Shown here: positions 1 through 6,119 of the stretch, piece by piece | Layout of the letters: every line of letters starts with the position of its first letter | How positions within the stretch are numbered: position 1 is the stretch's first letter | Assembly: GCA_945878835.1 (NCBI GenBank) | Contig: CAMCUG010000020.1 | Location: 1-14,640, forward strand | Length of the DNA: 14,640 nt | Direction: 5' to 3' | Origin: Chryseobacterium gleum | Lineage (GTDB): Bacteria > Bacteroidota > Bacteroidia > Flavobacteriales_D > Sanyastnellaceae | Made by a program: the position numbers and the translations under genes | The notes under the pieces: model-generated | Told to the model about the DNA's origin: nothing | The model's database searches: none | What the model saw: the letters and a program-made list of their open reading frames with translations, nothing else

Positions 1-2305
1 AGTAACCTTGAAACCCCGGAACCTTTTCACCTGGGGCAGTTACTACAACACCCGCAGGTGTTGTAACCAATAAAACGTAATAATAAATACCATCTGACAC
101 ATCGTTCGGTGCCCAATCGTTTTTGTAATCGTTGCTCTCATAAACCAAATCTCCCCATCTGTTAAAGACTTCTACACTTGCGTTCGCGTAATAAAATAAT
201 GCATCTCCAAAATTCAACGTTTGGTTCTCTGTGGTTCCATTTGGCAAAACTATATTCGGCAAGAACACATCACAAGGAAGTGAAATTACTTCATAACTCG
301 AAGTGTTGTTGAAAAAGCAAATAAGTTCCGAAATCGTAACACTATAGTTGAAAGGAGTTAAAGGAATATTCGCATTTGAAAGAAAATTAATTCCTGAGGC
401 GATTGAGTCTCCTGCTGCATTCGACCATACATAAGAATAGTCGGAGTCAATAAAAGGGGCTGTCAACAACAAGTTTTCACCCAAACAAATAGAATCTGTG
501 GCTAATGGCGCGAAGGGCGGAGTCTCAGGAGTGATCAGTTGGATGTTATCGGTGACAGTGCACTGTAAATCATCTATTGGATGCACAGACAAAGTAACTT
601 CTGACGATCCTGTTGCTCCACTGAAAATAGATGACTCATTGCTGGAAACGACAGTGCCACCATTCGCGCTAACCACAGACCAATCGTAGATATAATTTAT
701 ACCTGCAACTTGTCCCAACAAACTACTGGTTAAGGTATCAGCATCTAAACAATAAGGAATATCTGGGCCTAAATCTAAAACGGGAGGTGCAAAGTAATTC
801 ACTCCAATTGTATCGCTGTAGGTACAACCAAAGTTGTCCAAAGCCGAAACGATAATGTAGTAATTCCCTGGTGTTGTGGGATTCAATATCGCTCCTCCAC
901 AGTTCGCAACTGTGCTAGTAATTCCAGGACCAGTCCAGGTAATGGAATCACAGGTATATCCGAAAGAAGGAAGGAAGGAAACCAATGGCGGGTACATTGT
1001 TGAATCAAAGTTCACCGACCAGTCGAAGATCCATCCGTCATCCGATCCCCACATGTCGCATACTTCCACTATCCAAGCACCATTCAACGGACAACCGATA
1101 AGGTTTGTAAAAGGTTGTACAGAATTATACGAACCACTTGGCAAGGTGCCACCTGTGTTCGCAGCCCATGTACCTGCAGTTGCGGTTGGTGACCAATAAT
1201 AGTCATAACCAACACCAGGAGGATCGGCAGCAGCATTTATATCAACCGGGACGCCGAGGAACGTACCACTTCCGCCTTGCTGGTGAACGATAATGGTTTG
1301 ACCGTTTGGACAAGTAAATGAAATCACGAGATCGCCCATGAAACTGTGCTCGAAATTGATAAAGAAGTTTTCGAAATCACCTACGCTTTGAATGGTTTGT
1401 CCTGCATTAAAACCACCGAACAGTAATGTATCAGAGAAACACTGCGTCTGATCATCTGGGATAAATAAGGCCCCGCCTAAATTCGCTGTTGGAAGAGCCG
1501 ACCAATACGTTGGATTTATTGAAACAGCTAAGTTTATTTCTTGTCCCAGACAAGCCTGGAAATCATCTGCTGCTATGTTTATAGAAGGATAAGTATCCAC
1601 TAGAATAAGAGCATCAATCAAATTAATATTTCCGCATCCATTCGTGTCAAGAACCATCAGCTCTACCATGTATGCGCCTGATTCCGTGTACGTGTGCGTA
1701 ACGATAGGCCAAGAAGACACGTCGGTTATTCCGTCATCGAAATCCCAAGTATGACTTCCCAATACAGTGCCTGGAGCAAAAACAGTTGTCGAGGCGTCAA
1801 AGGTGATTGATTCGCCCACACACAAGCGTGTTGGTTGAAAATCGAGTTGATCTGTAGTCACTGCCACAACTGGGGGGTCGCAAGGTATACCGCAAGAAAT
1901 TTCTGCTCCGAAGCTTCCTACACTCGCATCGGCATCTGAAGTAAATACTACTGTCAAACAGTTTGATGCGTTGCTTGAAGAAATCGTAATACCATTCAAA
2001 TCAGTTCCGATGTATGTCCCAATCAACGGTGCACTTGCGTCTCCACCATTGAATACAGAAAGCTGGTCACCAGCGCCAAGGTTAAAGAAGCTAAAATCTA
2101 AATTAAGCTGTCCAGGAATTGTTGCGTCAGAACATATTACTGAAATCGCTACGATGTTCGGTCCATAGTCTGCTGCACTTAATCCTGGATCGACCAAGAA
2201 ACCACCACAGCTAGAAATAAAAGGAGTTCCTACAGGATACTCCTGAGCAGCTGCTTGCAAAACGGATAGCGCCGCTACGAAAAGGGAGAATAAAACTTTT
2301 TTCAT
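1..2305 (-). CDS. Large secreted multidomain surface protein with T9SS gliding-motility C-terminal domain (3' end beyond the window)
   Basis: The frame is open from an ATG at 2305 down to the left edge: 768 codons with no stop, so the stop codon lies outside. Residues 1-21 form a signal peptide (MKKVLFSLFVAALSVLQAAA). A CUB-like region follows at about 30-135 (GDQLSVFNGG, then a Cys-bounded end), a PKD domain at about 140-233 (WDFDDG and HTYTESGAY), a proprotein-convertase P-like domain at about 290-431 (GDLVISFTCPNG and DDGWIFDWSVNF), two or three PKD/Ig-like segments, and a gliding-motility C-terminal domain from about 679 (VEVFNRWGDLVYES and DGIYYYVLLV). Proteins with that last domain (CHU_C, type B) are known T9SS substrates, exported across the outer membrane and held at or released from the surface. 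An adhesive or matrix role is inferred. Only a few tens of residues should be missing at the C-terminus. The start lies one base after the stop of the upstream small gene, implying co-transcription. Confidence 0.9.
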   Translation of the reverse strand, partial: MKKVLFSLFVAALSVLQAAAQEYPVGTPFISSCGGFLVDPGLSAADYGPNIVAISVICSDATIPGQLNLDFSFFNLGAGDQLSVFNGGDASAPLIGTYIGTDLNGITISSSNASNCLTVVFTSDADASVGSFGAEISCGIPCDPPVVAVTTDQLDFQPTRLCVGESITFDASTTVFAPGTVLGSHTWDFDDGITDVSSWPIVTHTYTESGAYMVELMVLDTNGCGNINLIDALILVDTYPSINIAADDFQACLGQEINLAVSINPTYWSALPTANLGGALFIPDDQTQCFSDTLLFGGFNAGQTIQSVGDFENFFINFEHSFMGDLVISFTCPNGQTIIVHQQGGSGTFLGVPVDINAAADPPGVGYDYYWSPTATAGTWAANTGGTLPSGSYNSVQPFTNLIGCPLNGAWIVEVCDMWGSDDGWIFDWSVNFDSTMYPPLVSFLPSFGYTCDSITWTGPGITSTVANCGGAILNPTTPGNYYIIVSALDNFGCTYSDTIGVNYFAPPVLDLGPDIPYCLDADTLTSSLLGQVAGINYIYDWSVVSANGGTVVSSNESSIFSGATGSSEVTLSVHPIDDLQCTVTDNIQLITPETPPFAPLATDSICLGENLLLTAPFIDSDYSYVWSNAAGDSIASGINFLSNANIPLTPFNYSVTISELICFFNNTSSYEVISLPCDVFLPNIVLPNGTTENQTLNFGDALFYYANASVEVFNRWGDLVYESNDYKNDWAPNDVSDGIYYYVLLVTTPAGVVVTAPGEKVPGFQGY

Positions 2306-2306
2306 T

Positions 2307-2693
2307 TTACTTGGCTTTGTTGTTTATCAATTCTCTTTTGTACAAAGTCTCTAAGCGCTTTGCAGAAAAAACAGTGATTACATAATCTGAATTCATCCAG
2401 CGATAGGTCTTGGTTTCAATAGCATCTGGTTGCAATGCAGGTGCAGAGCTCAAAGCATCGAACAACGTATTTGCGGTAGGAACAACCGACTCGAGAGACT
2501 GGCCTGAGGCAATCTTAAGCTTGGGAGAGCTCGCGGCTTTCTCTGGGGCTAAGGTCACTGAAACCATGTTATTTTGTAAAAAAATCAACCAAGAAGCATC
2601 ACTGTTGTGACGACTGGTTATGTTCGACTGAGCGAACGAAATTCCCATTGTTCCGAGGAACAAAAAGAGAGAGAGCAGAATTTTCTTTTCCAT
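2307..2693 (-). CDS. Small secreted protein of unknown function, coupled to the large surface-protein gene
   Basis: This 128-residue protein has a clear signal peptide (MEKKILLSLFLFLGTMGISFA, cut after about residue 21) and so should leave the cytoplasm. The mature part is about 107 residues, with no Cys, no membrane segment and no motif I recognise. It ends in a basic tail (YKRELINNKAK). Its stop codon (2309-2307) is separated by one base from the ATG of the large T9SS protein, which implies one transcript and probable translational coupling. It is too short for a PorP/SprF membrane partner of the kind that often accompanies such surface proteins. It could be a periplasmic partner or chaperone of its neighbour, but that is inference from position only. 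The coding call rests on the signal peptide and the tight spacing. The only plausible start is the ATG at 2693. Confidence 0.78.
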   Translation of the reverse strand: MEKKILLSLFLFLGTMGISFAQSNITSRHNSDASWLIFLQNNMVSVTLAPEKAASSPKLKIASGQSLESVVPTANTLFDALSSAPALQPDAIETKTYRWMNSDYVITVFSAKRLETLYKRELINNKAK

Positions 2694-2698
2694 AAAAA

Positions 2699-2706
2699 CA
2701 AAATTA
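2699..2706 (-). promoter_or_regulatory. Possible Bacteroidota -7 box (TAATTTTG) for the minus-strand surface-protein operon
   Basis: Read on the minus strand the bases are TAATTTTG, an exact match to the Bacteroidota -7 consensus TAnnTTTG. A TTG that could serve as the -33 element lies 22 bases further upstream, at the long end of usual spacing. The box ends only five bases before the ATG at 2693, so transcription from it would give a leaderless or nearly leaderless mRNA. That makes the call uncertain. Confidence 0.33.
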
Positions 2707-2791
2707 GGTAATGTGTTGACTATTTCATCAAGAAAATAGTTGTCCGTTCGTTAAAATGATTTCAAAAAAATAGAAAATTCGAAAATATGTG

Positions 2792-2799
2792 TATATTTG
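2792..2799 (+). promoter_or_regulatory. -7 promoter box (TATATTTG) for the tRNA pair
   Basis: TATATTTG matches the Bacteroidota -7 consensus TAnnTTTG exactly and sits 22 bases before the first base of tRNA-Lys, a normal distance for a short tRNA leader. I see no clear TTG -33 element at the usual distance upstream, where the sequence is A-rich. It is the only exact match to the consensus between the divergent minus-strand gene and the tRNA on this strand. Confidence 0.55.
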
Positions 2800-2821
2800 C
2801 AGCCGCTTTTGAGAGCAAGAT

Positions 2822-2894
2822 GATCTCGTAGCTCAGCTGGTAGAGCAATACACTTTTAATGTATGGGCCCTGGGTTCGAATCCCAGCGGGGTCA
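2822..2894 (+). tRNA. tRNA-Lys (anticodon TTT)
   Basis: The 73 bases fold as a full cloverleaf. The acceptor stem is GATCTCG with CGGGGTC (two G-T pairs), the D-arm GCTC/GAGC, and the anticodon stem ATACA/TGTAT around the loop CTTTTAA, which gives anticodon TTT. The variable loop is five bases, the T-arm is CTGGG/CCCAG around TTCGAAT, and A is the discriminator base. The 3' CCA is not encoded, since CGA follows, so it must be added by nucleotidyltransferase. It is followed by a perfect hairpin and then by tRNA-Leu. Confidence 0.97.
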
Positions 2895-2902
2895 CGAAAA
2901 GG

Positions 2903-2928
2903 AAAAAGGGCAGGAGACTGCCCTTTTT
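2903..2928 (+). terminator. Perfect hairpin between the two tRNA genes, terminator-like
   Basis: An 11-base-pair perfect stem (2903-2913 with 2918-2928) closes on the four-base loop GAGA. The GC-rich core is GGGCAG/CTGCCC, and the 3' arm ends in five T. This has the form of an intrinsic terminator eight bases after tRNA-Lys. As tRNA-Leu starts 11 bases later with no clear promoter in between, it may instead be a partial terminator or a processing signal in a shared precursor. Confidence 0.6.
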
Positions 2929-2939
2929 CAATCTCAATT

Positions 2940-3021
2940 GCCCTGGTGGTGAAATTGGTAGACACGCCATCTTGAGGGGGTGGTTCCGTAAGGTATGCTG
3001 GTTCGAGTCCAGTCCAGGGCA
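2940..3021 (+). tRNA. tRNA-Leu (anticodon GAG)
   Basis: The 82 bases fold as a class II tRNA. The acceptor stem is GCCCTGG/CCAGGGC with discriminator A. The D-loop region is GTGAAATTGGTAGACAC, typical of leucine tRNAs. The anticodon stem is CCATC/GGTGG around the loop TTGAGGG, giving anticodon GAG (reads CUC/CUU). A long variable arm follows, then the T-arm CTGG/CCAG around TTCGAGT. CCA is not encoded (CAA follows). Its own terminator lies directly downstream. Confidence 0.96.
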
Positions 3022-3022
3022 C

Positions 3023-3047
3023 AAAGGGGGATTTCCCCCTTTTTTTT
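3023..3047 (+). terminator. Intrinsic terminator after tRNA-Leu
   Basis: An eight-base-pair stem (AAAGGGGG at 3023-3030 with CCCCCTTT at 3035-3042, loop ATTT) runs into an uninterrupted run of eight T at 3040-3047. It begins two bases after the end of tRNA-Leu, as expected for the end of a tRNA transcription unit. Confidence 0.85.
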
Positions 3048-3062
3048 ATCTCTAAAAAACTC

Positions 3063-3090
3063 TTGTCCCCCTCGTAATAAGGTACTTTTG
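3063..3090 (+). promoter_or_regulatory. Bacteroidota-type promoter (TTG, 17 bases, TACTTTTG) for the DAHP synthase gene
   Basis: A -33 element TTG (3063-3065) is followed after exactly 17 bases by TACTTTTG (3083-3090), a full match to TAnnTTTG. The -7 box ends 21 bases before the ATG at 3112, leaving room for a short leader. It lies just past the tRNA terminator, so the downstream gene appears to have its own promoter. This is the best promoter match in the window. Confidence 0.68.
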
Positions 3091-3111
3091 CAGTACGATT
3101 GAATGGACTAA

Positions 3112-4164
3112 ATGAAAAAGATAAAAGGTAGTTTCACATGGATAGCGGGACCGTGCAGCGCAGAGTCTGAAGAGCAGGTTGTACAAACCGCTCGCGATTT
3201 AAGCTCAAAAATACCTCTGTCCTATTACCGCGCAGGCTTGTGGAAACCCCGCACCAGTCCGAATTCATTTGAAGGAATGGGGGCTATTGCCCTTCCCTGG
3301 ATGAAAAAAGCCAAGGAAGAGACAGGGGTTAAAATCATCACAGAAGTAGCTACCTCGCAGCACGTAGAATTGTGTCTTGAATACAATTTCGATGCTCTTT
3401 GGATCGGTGCTCGAACAACAACAAATCCTTTTTCGGTGCAAGAAATTGCAGAGGCGCTGCGTGGCGTGAACATTCCGATTTTTATTAAGAACCCCATCAA
3501 TCCAGATTTATCCCTTTGGATAGGAGCCTTCGAACGTTTTCAAAAAGTTGGTCTTACGGATTTAACCGCCATTCACCGCGGATTTTCTGTAGCCAATAAA
3601 CTTCCTTACCGAAACAAACCGCTTTGGGAGATTCCTATCGAATTCAAAACACAATTCCCCGACATACCATTACTCTGCGACCCCAGCCACATCTGTGGAA
3701 ACAGAACATTGCTTCGTGAGGTTAGTCAACGAGCCATTGACCTTGGCATGAATGGCATCATGATCGAAAGTCATCCGAATCCTGACAGTGCCCTGAGCGA
3801 TGCCGCGCAACAAATCACTCCTTTACAGGTGGCCGAAATGGCCTCTACACTGCACTACAGAACCACCTCACTCAATTCCAATTCTGCTGAAAAACTTCAA
3901 ATACTGAGAGATGGCGTAGATGCTTTAGATGCCGATATTATTGATTTGTTGGGAAAACGAATGAATATTGCAAGGGAGATGGGCGCCTTGAAAAAGGAAG
4001 AAGGCATTACTATTTTTCAATTGGAAAGATGGAAGGAAATTCTTGAAAGCCGCGAAGCATGGGGTAAATCGGCTCAACTCACCGAAACTTTTCTTTCTGC
4101 CTACCTCGAAGCCATTCACAAAGAGAGCATTCGCGCTCAAAACAGTGTCATGAACAAAGACTAG
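3112..4164 (+). CDS. Bifunctional 3-deoxy-7-phosphoheptulonate (DAHP) synthase / chorismate mutase
   Basis: The N-terminal domain (about residues 5-250) joins phosphoenolpyruvate and erythrose 4-phosphate to DAHP, the entry step of the shikimate pathway. It carries AGPCSAES (C15), KPRTSPNSFEG, CDPSH (C189-H193), IESH (E219) and ALSD (D230). C15, H193, E219 and D230 fit the family's metal ligands. The C-terminal domain (about 258-345) is an AroQ-type chorismate mutase, converting chorismate to prephenate, with R266, R283, K294, R306 and Q343 in the expected order. The 350-residue length and domain order match the fusion known from Bacteroidetes, where the mutase domain helps sense prephenate as a feedback signal. 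The ATG lies 21 bases past a strong promoter match. The usual neighbours for phenylalanine/tyrosine synthesis are not seen here; an envelope gene follows after 75 bases. Confidence 0.95.
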   Translation: MKKIKGSFTWIAGPCSAESEEQVVQTARDLSSKIPLSYYRAGLWKPRTSPNSFEGMGAIALPWMKKAKEETGVKIITEVATSQHVELCLEYNFDALWIGARTTTNPFSVQEIAEALRGVNIPIFIKNPINPDLSLWIGAFERFQKVGLTDLTAIHRGFSVANKLPYRNKPLWEIPIEFKTQFPDIPLLCDPSHICGNRTLLREVSQRAIDLGMNGIMIESHPNPDSALSDAAQQITPLQVAEMASTLHYRTTSLNSNSAEKLQILRDGVDALDADIIDLLGKRMNIAREMGALKKEEGITIFQLERWKEILESREAWGKSAQLTETFLSAYLEAIHKESIRAQNSVMNKD

Positions 4165-4166
4165 TT

Positions 4167-4185
4167 TTCATTCATTGTGAATGAA
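4167..4185 (+). terminator. Short A/T-rich hairpin after the DAHP synthase gene
   Basis: TTCATTCA (4167-4174) and TGAATGAA (4178-4185) are perfect inverted repeats around TTG, starting two bases after the TAG stop. The stem is weak and lacks a T-run, so at most it is a weak terminator or a 3' end stabiliser. Confidence 0.28.
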
Positions 4186-4239
4186 TGGTGAATAAAATCA
4201 ATCAGTTCAGTTGTCCTGTGTGAGCTAATTTTACGGGTT

Positions 4240-4740
4240 ATGCGTGCATGGTTCTTTTTTCTTTTTCTGACTTCAGGCATTTCCTTGCTTGGACAAGAAC
4301 CCGCGTCTCGAGATTCACTGTTACCGATAGTTCCTTATTCGTCAGATGGCGCAGCTCGTCAATGGCTAAATGGCAGCGACAAATCGAGCTTACCAAAATT
4401 CACAGCTGCACCAGTGCCCCTTCAACCCGTTGTTATCTATTTTGAAAAATTGGGAGTCGACCTGAGTACTACCGCCCAACAGCAGCTGAACGATATTGTT
4501 GAGAAGCTTGCTCGAAACAGCAAAACTGGTGTCCTTATCACAGGGTATTCCGACCGAAATGGAAGCAGTGAAAAAAACTGGAAAGAGTCCGAAAAAAGAG
4601 CAAAATCAGTTCGCAATTTCATCGTGAGTTCAGGAATTGATTCTAACCGATGTGTTGCTAAATTCGTTGGAGATGTTGGTTCCATTGGGAAAAACCCCGG
4701 AGACAGAAAAGTCATTGTTGAATTTATAGCCCGACCCTAA
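4240..4740 (+). CDS. OmpA-like peptidoglycan-binding domain protein
   Basis: This 166-residue protein has a signal peptide (MRAWFFFLFLTSGISLLG, about residues 1-18), a short low-complexity linker (about 19-62) and an OmpA C-terminal-like domain (about 63-166). The domain shows the family pattern IYFEKLGVDL, ITGYSDRNG, ESEKRAKSVRNF and RKVIVEF. D105 and R120, 15 residues apart, match in identity and spacing the Asp and Arg that grip diaminopimelate in OmpA proteins, so peptidoglycan binding is likely although the rest of the motif is diverged. There is no beta-barrel and no lipobox Cys, so it is probably a soluble periplasmic protein. The ATG at 4240 is the only start that keeps the signal peptide. 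Its TAA shares a base with the next gene's ATG (TAATG), implying translational coupling. Confidence 0.85.
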   Translation: MRAWFFFLFLTSGISLLGQEPASRDSLLPIVPYSSDGAARQWLNGSDKSSLPKFTAAPVPLQPVVIYFEKLGVDLSTTAQQQLNDIVEKLARNSKTGVLITGYSDRNGSSEKNWKESEKRAKSVRNFIVSSGIDSNRCVAKFVGDVGSIGKNPGDRKVIVEFIARP

Positions 4741-5348
4741 TGAAGATTATTTGCATTGGAAGAAACTATGCCGCGCACGCAGCTGAACTGGGAAATGCCA
4801 TTCCTGAGAACCCCGTTGTTTTTTGCAAGCCTGACTCTGCTATCATTCAACGCGGCAATCCGTTTGTCATTCCTGCCTTTACAAACGATGTGCACTTCGA
4901 ATTGGAATTGGTTTTTCGAATAAATAGATTGGGAAAGCACATTCAGGAATCTTTTGCTCCGCGTTATTACAACGAAGTGACTCTGGGAATAGACTTCACA
5001 GCTCGAGATGTTCAAGATGAATTGAAAAAGAAAGGCCTTCCATGGGAACGCGCCAAAGCTTTTGACGGATCTGCATTCGTGAGCGAAAAGTTCTTTGAGG
5101 TAGAAAACCTTACTTCCCCCATTCTTTTCACCTTGAAGAAAAATGGAACAACGGTTCAGGAAGGAAATAGTTCACACATGATTCATTCGATTGATAAACT
5201 CATTGAGAATGTTTCGGAAGTTTTTACTTTGAAAATTGGCGACTTAATTTTCACGGGAACTCCAGCAGGAGTTGGCCCTATAACTTCGGGTGATTTGTTG
5301 GAAGGATTTCTTTTCGAAGAAAAAGTTTTCGCACTTCGAATTAAATAA
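4740..5348 (+). CDS. Fumarylacetoacetate hydrolase (FAH) family protein
   Basis: Residues 1-202 form one FAH C-terminal-type domain of the short kind (YcgM/FahD1-like), enzymes that cleave carbon-carbon bonds in, or decarboxylate, beta-keto acids such as acylpyruvates and oxaloacetate. The start CIGRNYAAHA and FCKPDSAI fit the family's N-terminal signature. The metal ligands are visible as HFELEL (E54, E56) and LGIDFTARDVQ (D85). Further conserved parts are KAFDGSAF and IFTGTPAGVGPI. The substrate cannot be told from sequence. The protein should be cytoplasmic and Mg- or Mn-dependent. The ATG overlaps the stop of the OmpA-like gene by one base, so the two are translated from one message, though they have no obvious shared function. 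Confidence 0.92.
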   Translation: MKIICIGRNYAAHAAELGNAIPENPVVFCKPDSAIIQRGNPFVIPAFTNDVHFELELVFRINRLGKHIQESFAPRYYNEVTLGIDFTARDVQDELKKKGLPWERAKAFDGSAFVSEKFFEVENLTSPILFTLKKNGTTVQEGNSSHMIHSIDKLIENVSEVFTLKIGDLIFTGTPAGVGPITSGDLLEGFLFEEKVFALRIK

Positions 5349-5360
5349 GTCTTAAGACTT
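5347..5360. other. 14-base perfect palindrome spanning the two convergent stop codons
   Basis: AAGTCTTAAGACTT is its own reverse complement. It includes the last bases of the FAH-family stop and the TAA stop of pcm on the other strand. With no loop it is a poor terminator hairpin, but it is the only symmetric element between the two convergent genes and may weakly end transcription from both sides. Confidence 0.35.
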
Positions 5361-6008
5361 TGTGTTGCTTCTTTTTTCGAGCATGGGGACAAACGAAAAT
5401 TCTCCGAAATAGGTGTTCTGAAAATTCCCTTCCGCGTCTTCTTGAATAAGCGTCATTTCCTGTTTGTCTCCTTCACCGAAAGGCATAACAAGCTTCCCAC
5501 CAGGCTTCATTTGCATGAGCAGTTCTTCGGGAACAATTGGGATGGCGCAAGTAATAATAATTCTATCGTAAGGGGCAAATGCTGGTATTCCCTTGTAGCC
5601 ATCGCCGTAGGCCAAATGACATTTGTATCCCATTTCAGCCAAAATTTTCTTGGAGGTATCGAAAAGCAACTTCTGCCGCTCGATCGTATAAACCTTCGCC
5701 CCCATTTCACAGAGCACAGAAGTTTGATAGCCCGAACCTGTTCCAATTTCAAGGACCTTCATTCCCTTTTCCACGTCTAACAACTGGCTCTGAAAAGCTA
5801 CGGTATAGGGAGCCGAAATTGTCTGTTCCGCCCCTATTGGAAGGGCCTTGTTTTCATAGGCCAATTCCACAAAAGCGCTCGTTAAGAAGGCGTGTCGAGG
5901 AACCTTATTCATAGCATCTAGCACGCGGCCATCGGTAATTCCCTTCTCACGTAATTCGTCTACTAATATTCTTCTCAGTCCCTTGTGTCTGTAATTATCC
6001 TCAATCAT
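5352..6008 (-). CDS. pcm: Protein-L-isoaspartate O-methyltransferase
   Basis: This cytoplasmic enzyme methylates isoaspartyl residues in aged proteins using S-adenosylmethionine, starting their repair. At 218 residues it is the usual family length. ALPIGAEQTISAPY (55-68) is the substrate-binding signature, diverged at one place: Glu61 stands where most members have Gly before the Gln. The SAM-binding loop is VLEIGTGSGY (85-94), followed by the ribose-binding acid E110 (YTIE). YGDGYKG (134-140), GGKLVMPFG (170-178) and FVPML near the end complete the fold. It is convergent with the FAH-family gene (three bases between stops) and divergent from the oxidoreductase gene, so it is probably transcribed alone. 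The ATG at 6008 gives the expected N-terminus. Confidence 0.95.
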   Translation of the reverse strand: MIEDNYRHKGLRRILVDELREKGITDGRVLDAMNKVPRHAFLTSAFVELAYENKALPIGAEQTISAPYTVAFQSQLLDVEKGMKVLEIGTGSGYQTSVLCEMGAKVYTIERQKLLFDTSKKILAEMGYKCHLAYGDGYKGIPAFAPYDRIIITCAIPIVPEELLMQMKPGGKLVMPFGEGDKQEMTLIQEDAEGNFQNTYFGEFSFVPMLEKRSNTKS

Positions 6009-6037
6009 ACCGCCAAGGTACGGGACTATTTCATCCG

Positions 6038-6055
6038 CTTTTCAGTGTTGAAAAG
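6038..6055. promoter_or_regulatory. Inverted repeat in the divergent pcm/oxidoreductase promoter region
   Basis: CTTTTCA (6038-6044) and TGAAAAG (6049-6055) are perfect inverted repeats around GTGT. They lie 30 bases upstream of the pcm start and 65 bases upstream of the oxidoreductase start, in the 111-base divergent region. The form fits a small operator for a dimeric regulator, but no regulator gene is nearby and chance cannot be excluded in A/T-rich DNA. Confidence 0.3.
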
Positions 6056-6092
6056 TAAAAATCAACGAAGTGATGTAGACATTAATTTCTAT

Positions 6093-6100
6093 CACATTTG
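6093..6100 (+). promoter_or_regulatory. Weak -7 box (CACATTTG) upstream of the oxidoreductase gene
   Basis: CACATTTG differs from TAnnTTTG only at the first base and ends 19 bases before the ATG at 6120. The matching -33 position 17 bases upstream reads ATG in place of TTG. The placement is right but both boxes are imperfect. Confidence 0.25.
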
Positions 6101-6119
6101 CATAAGAAGAGAATTATTT

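Noticed and set aside
963..980. AAGG-type tetranucleotide repeat in the large surface-protein gene, as a possible phase-variation tract
   Set aside because: Only about three and a half units, inside a conserved-looking coding stretch; too short for efficient slippage.
498..2168. Plus-strand ORFs within the large minus-strand gene
   Set aside because: They are shadows of the 768-codon open minus-strand frame, with no recognisable features of their own.
2762..3024. Two overlapping minus-strand ORFs (86 and 63 codons) across the tRNA region
   Set aside because: They are antisense to the tRNA-Lys and tRNA-Leu genes. Peptides like GLEPAYLTEP and GFEPRAHT are the usual false proteins read from tRNA complements.
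5985..6119. N-terminal extension of the oxidoreductase from an upstream ATG
   Set aside because: It overlaps pcm on the other strand, contains no recognisable fold, and would place 45 residues before the first Rossmann strand.
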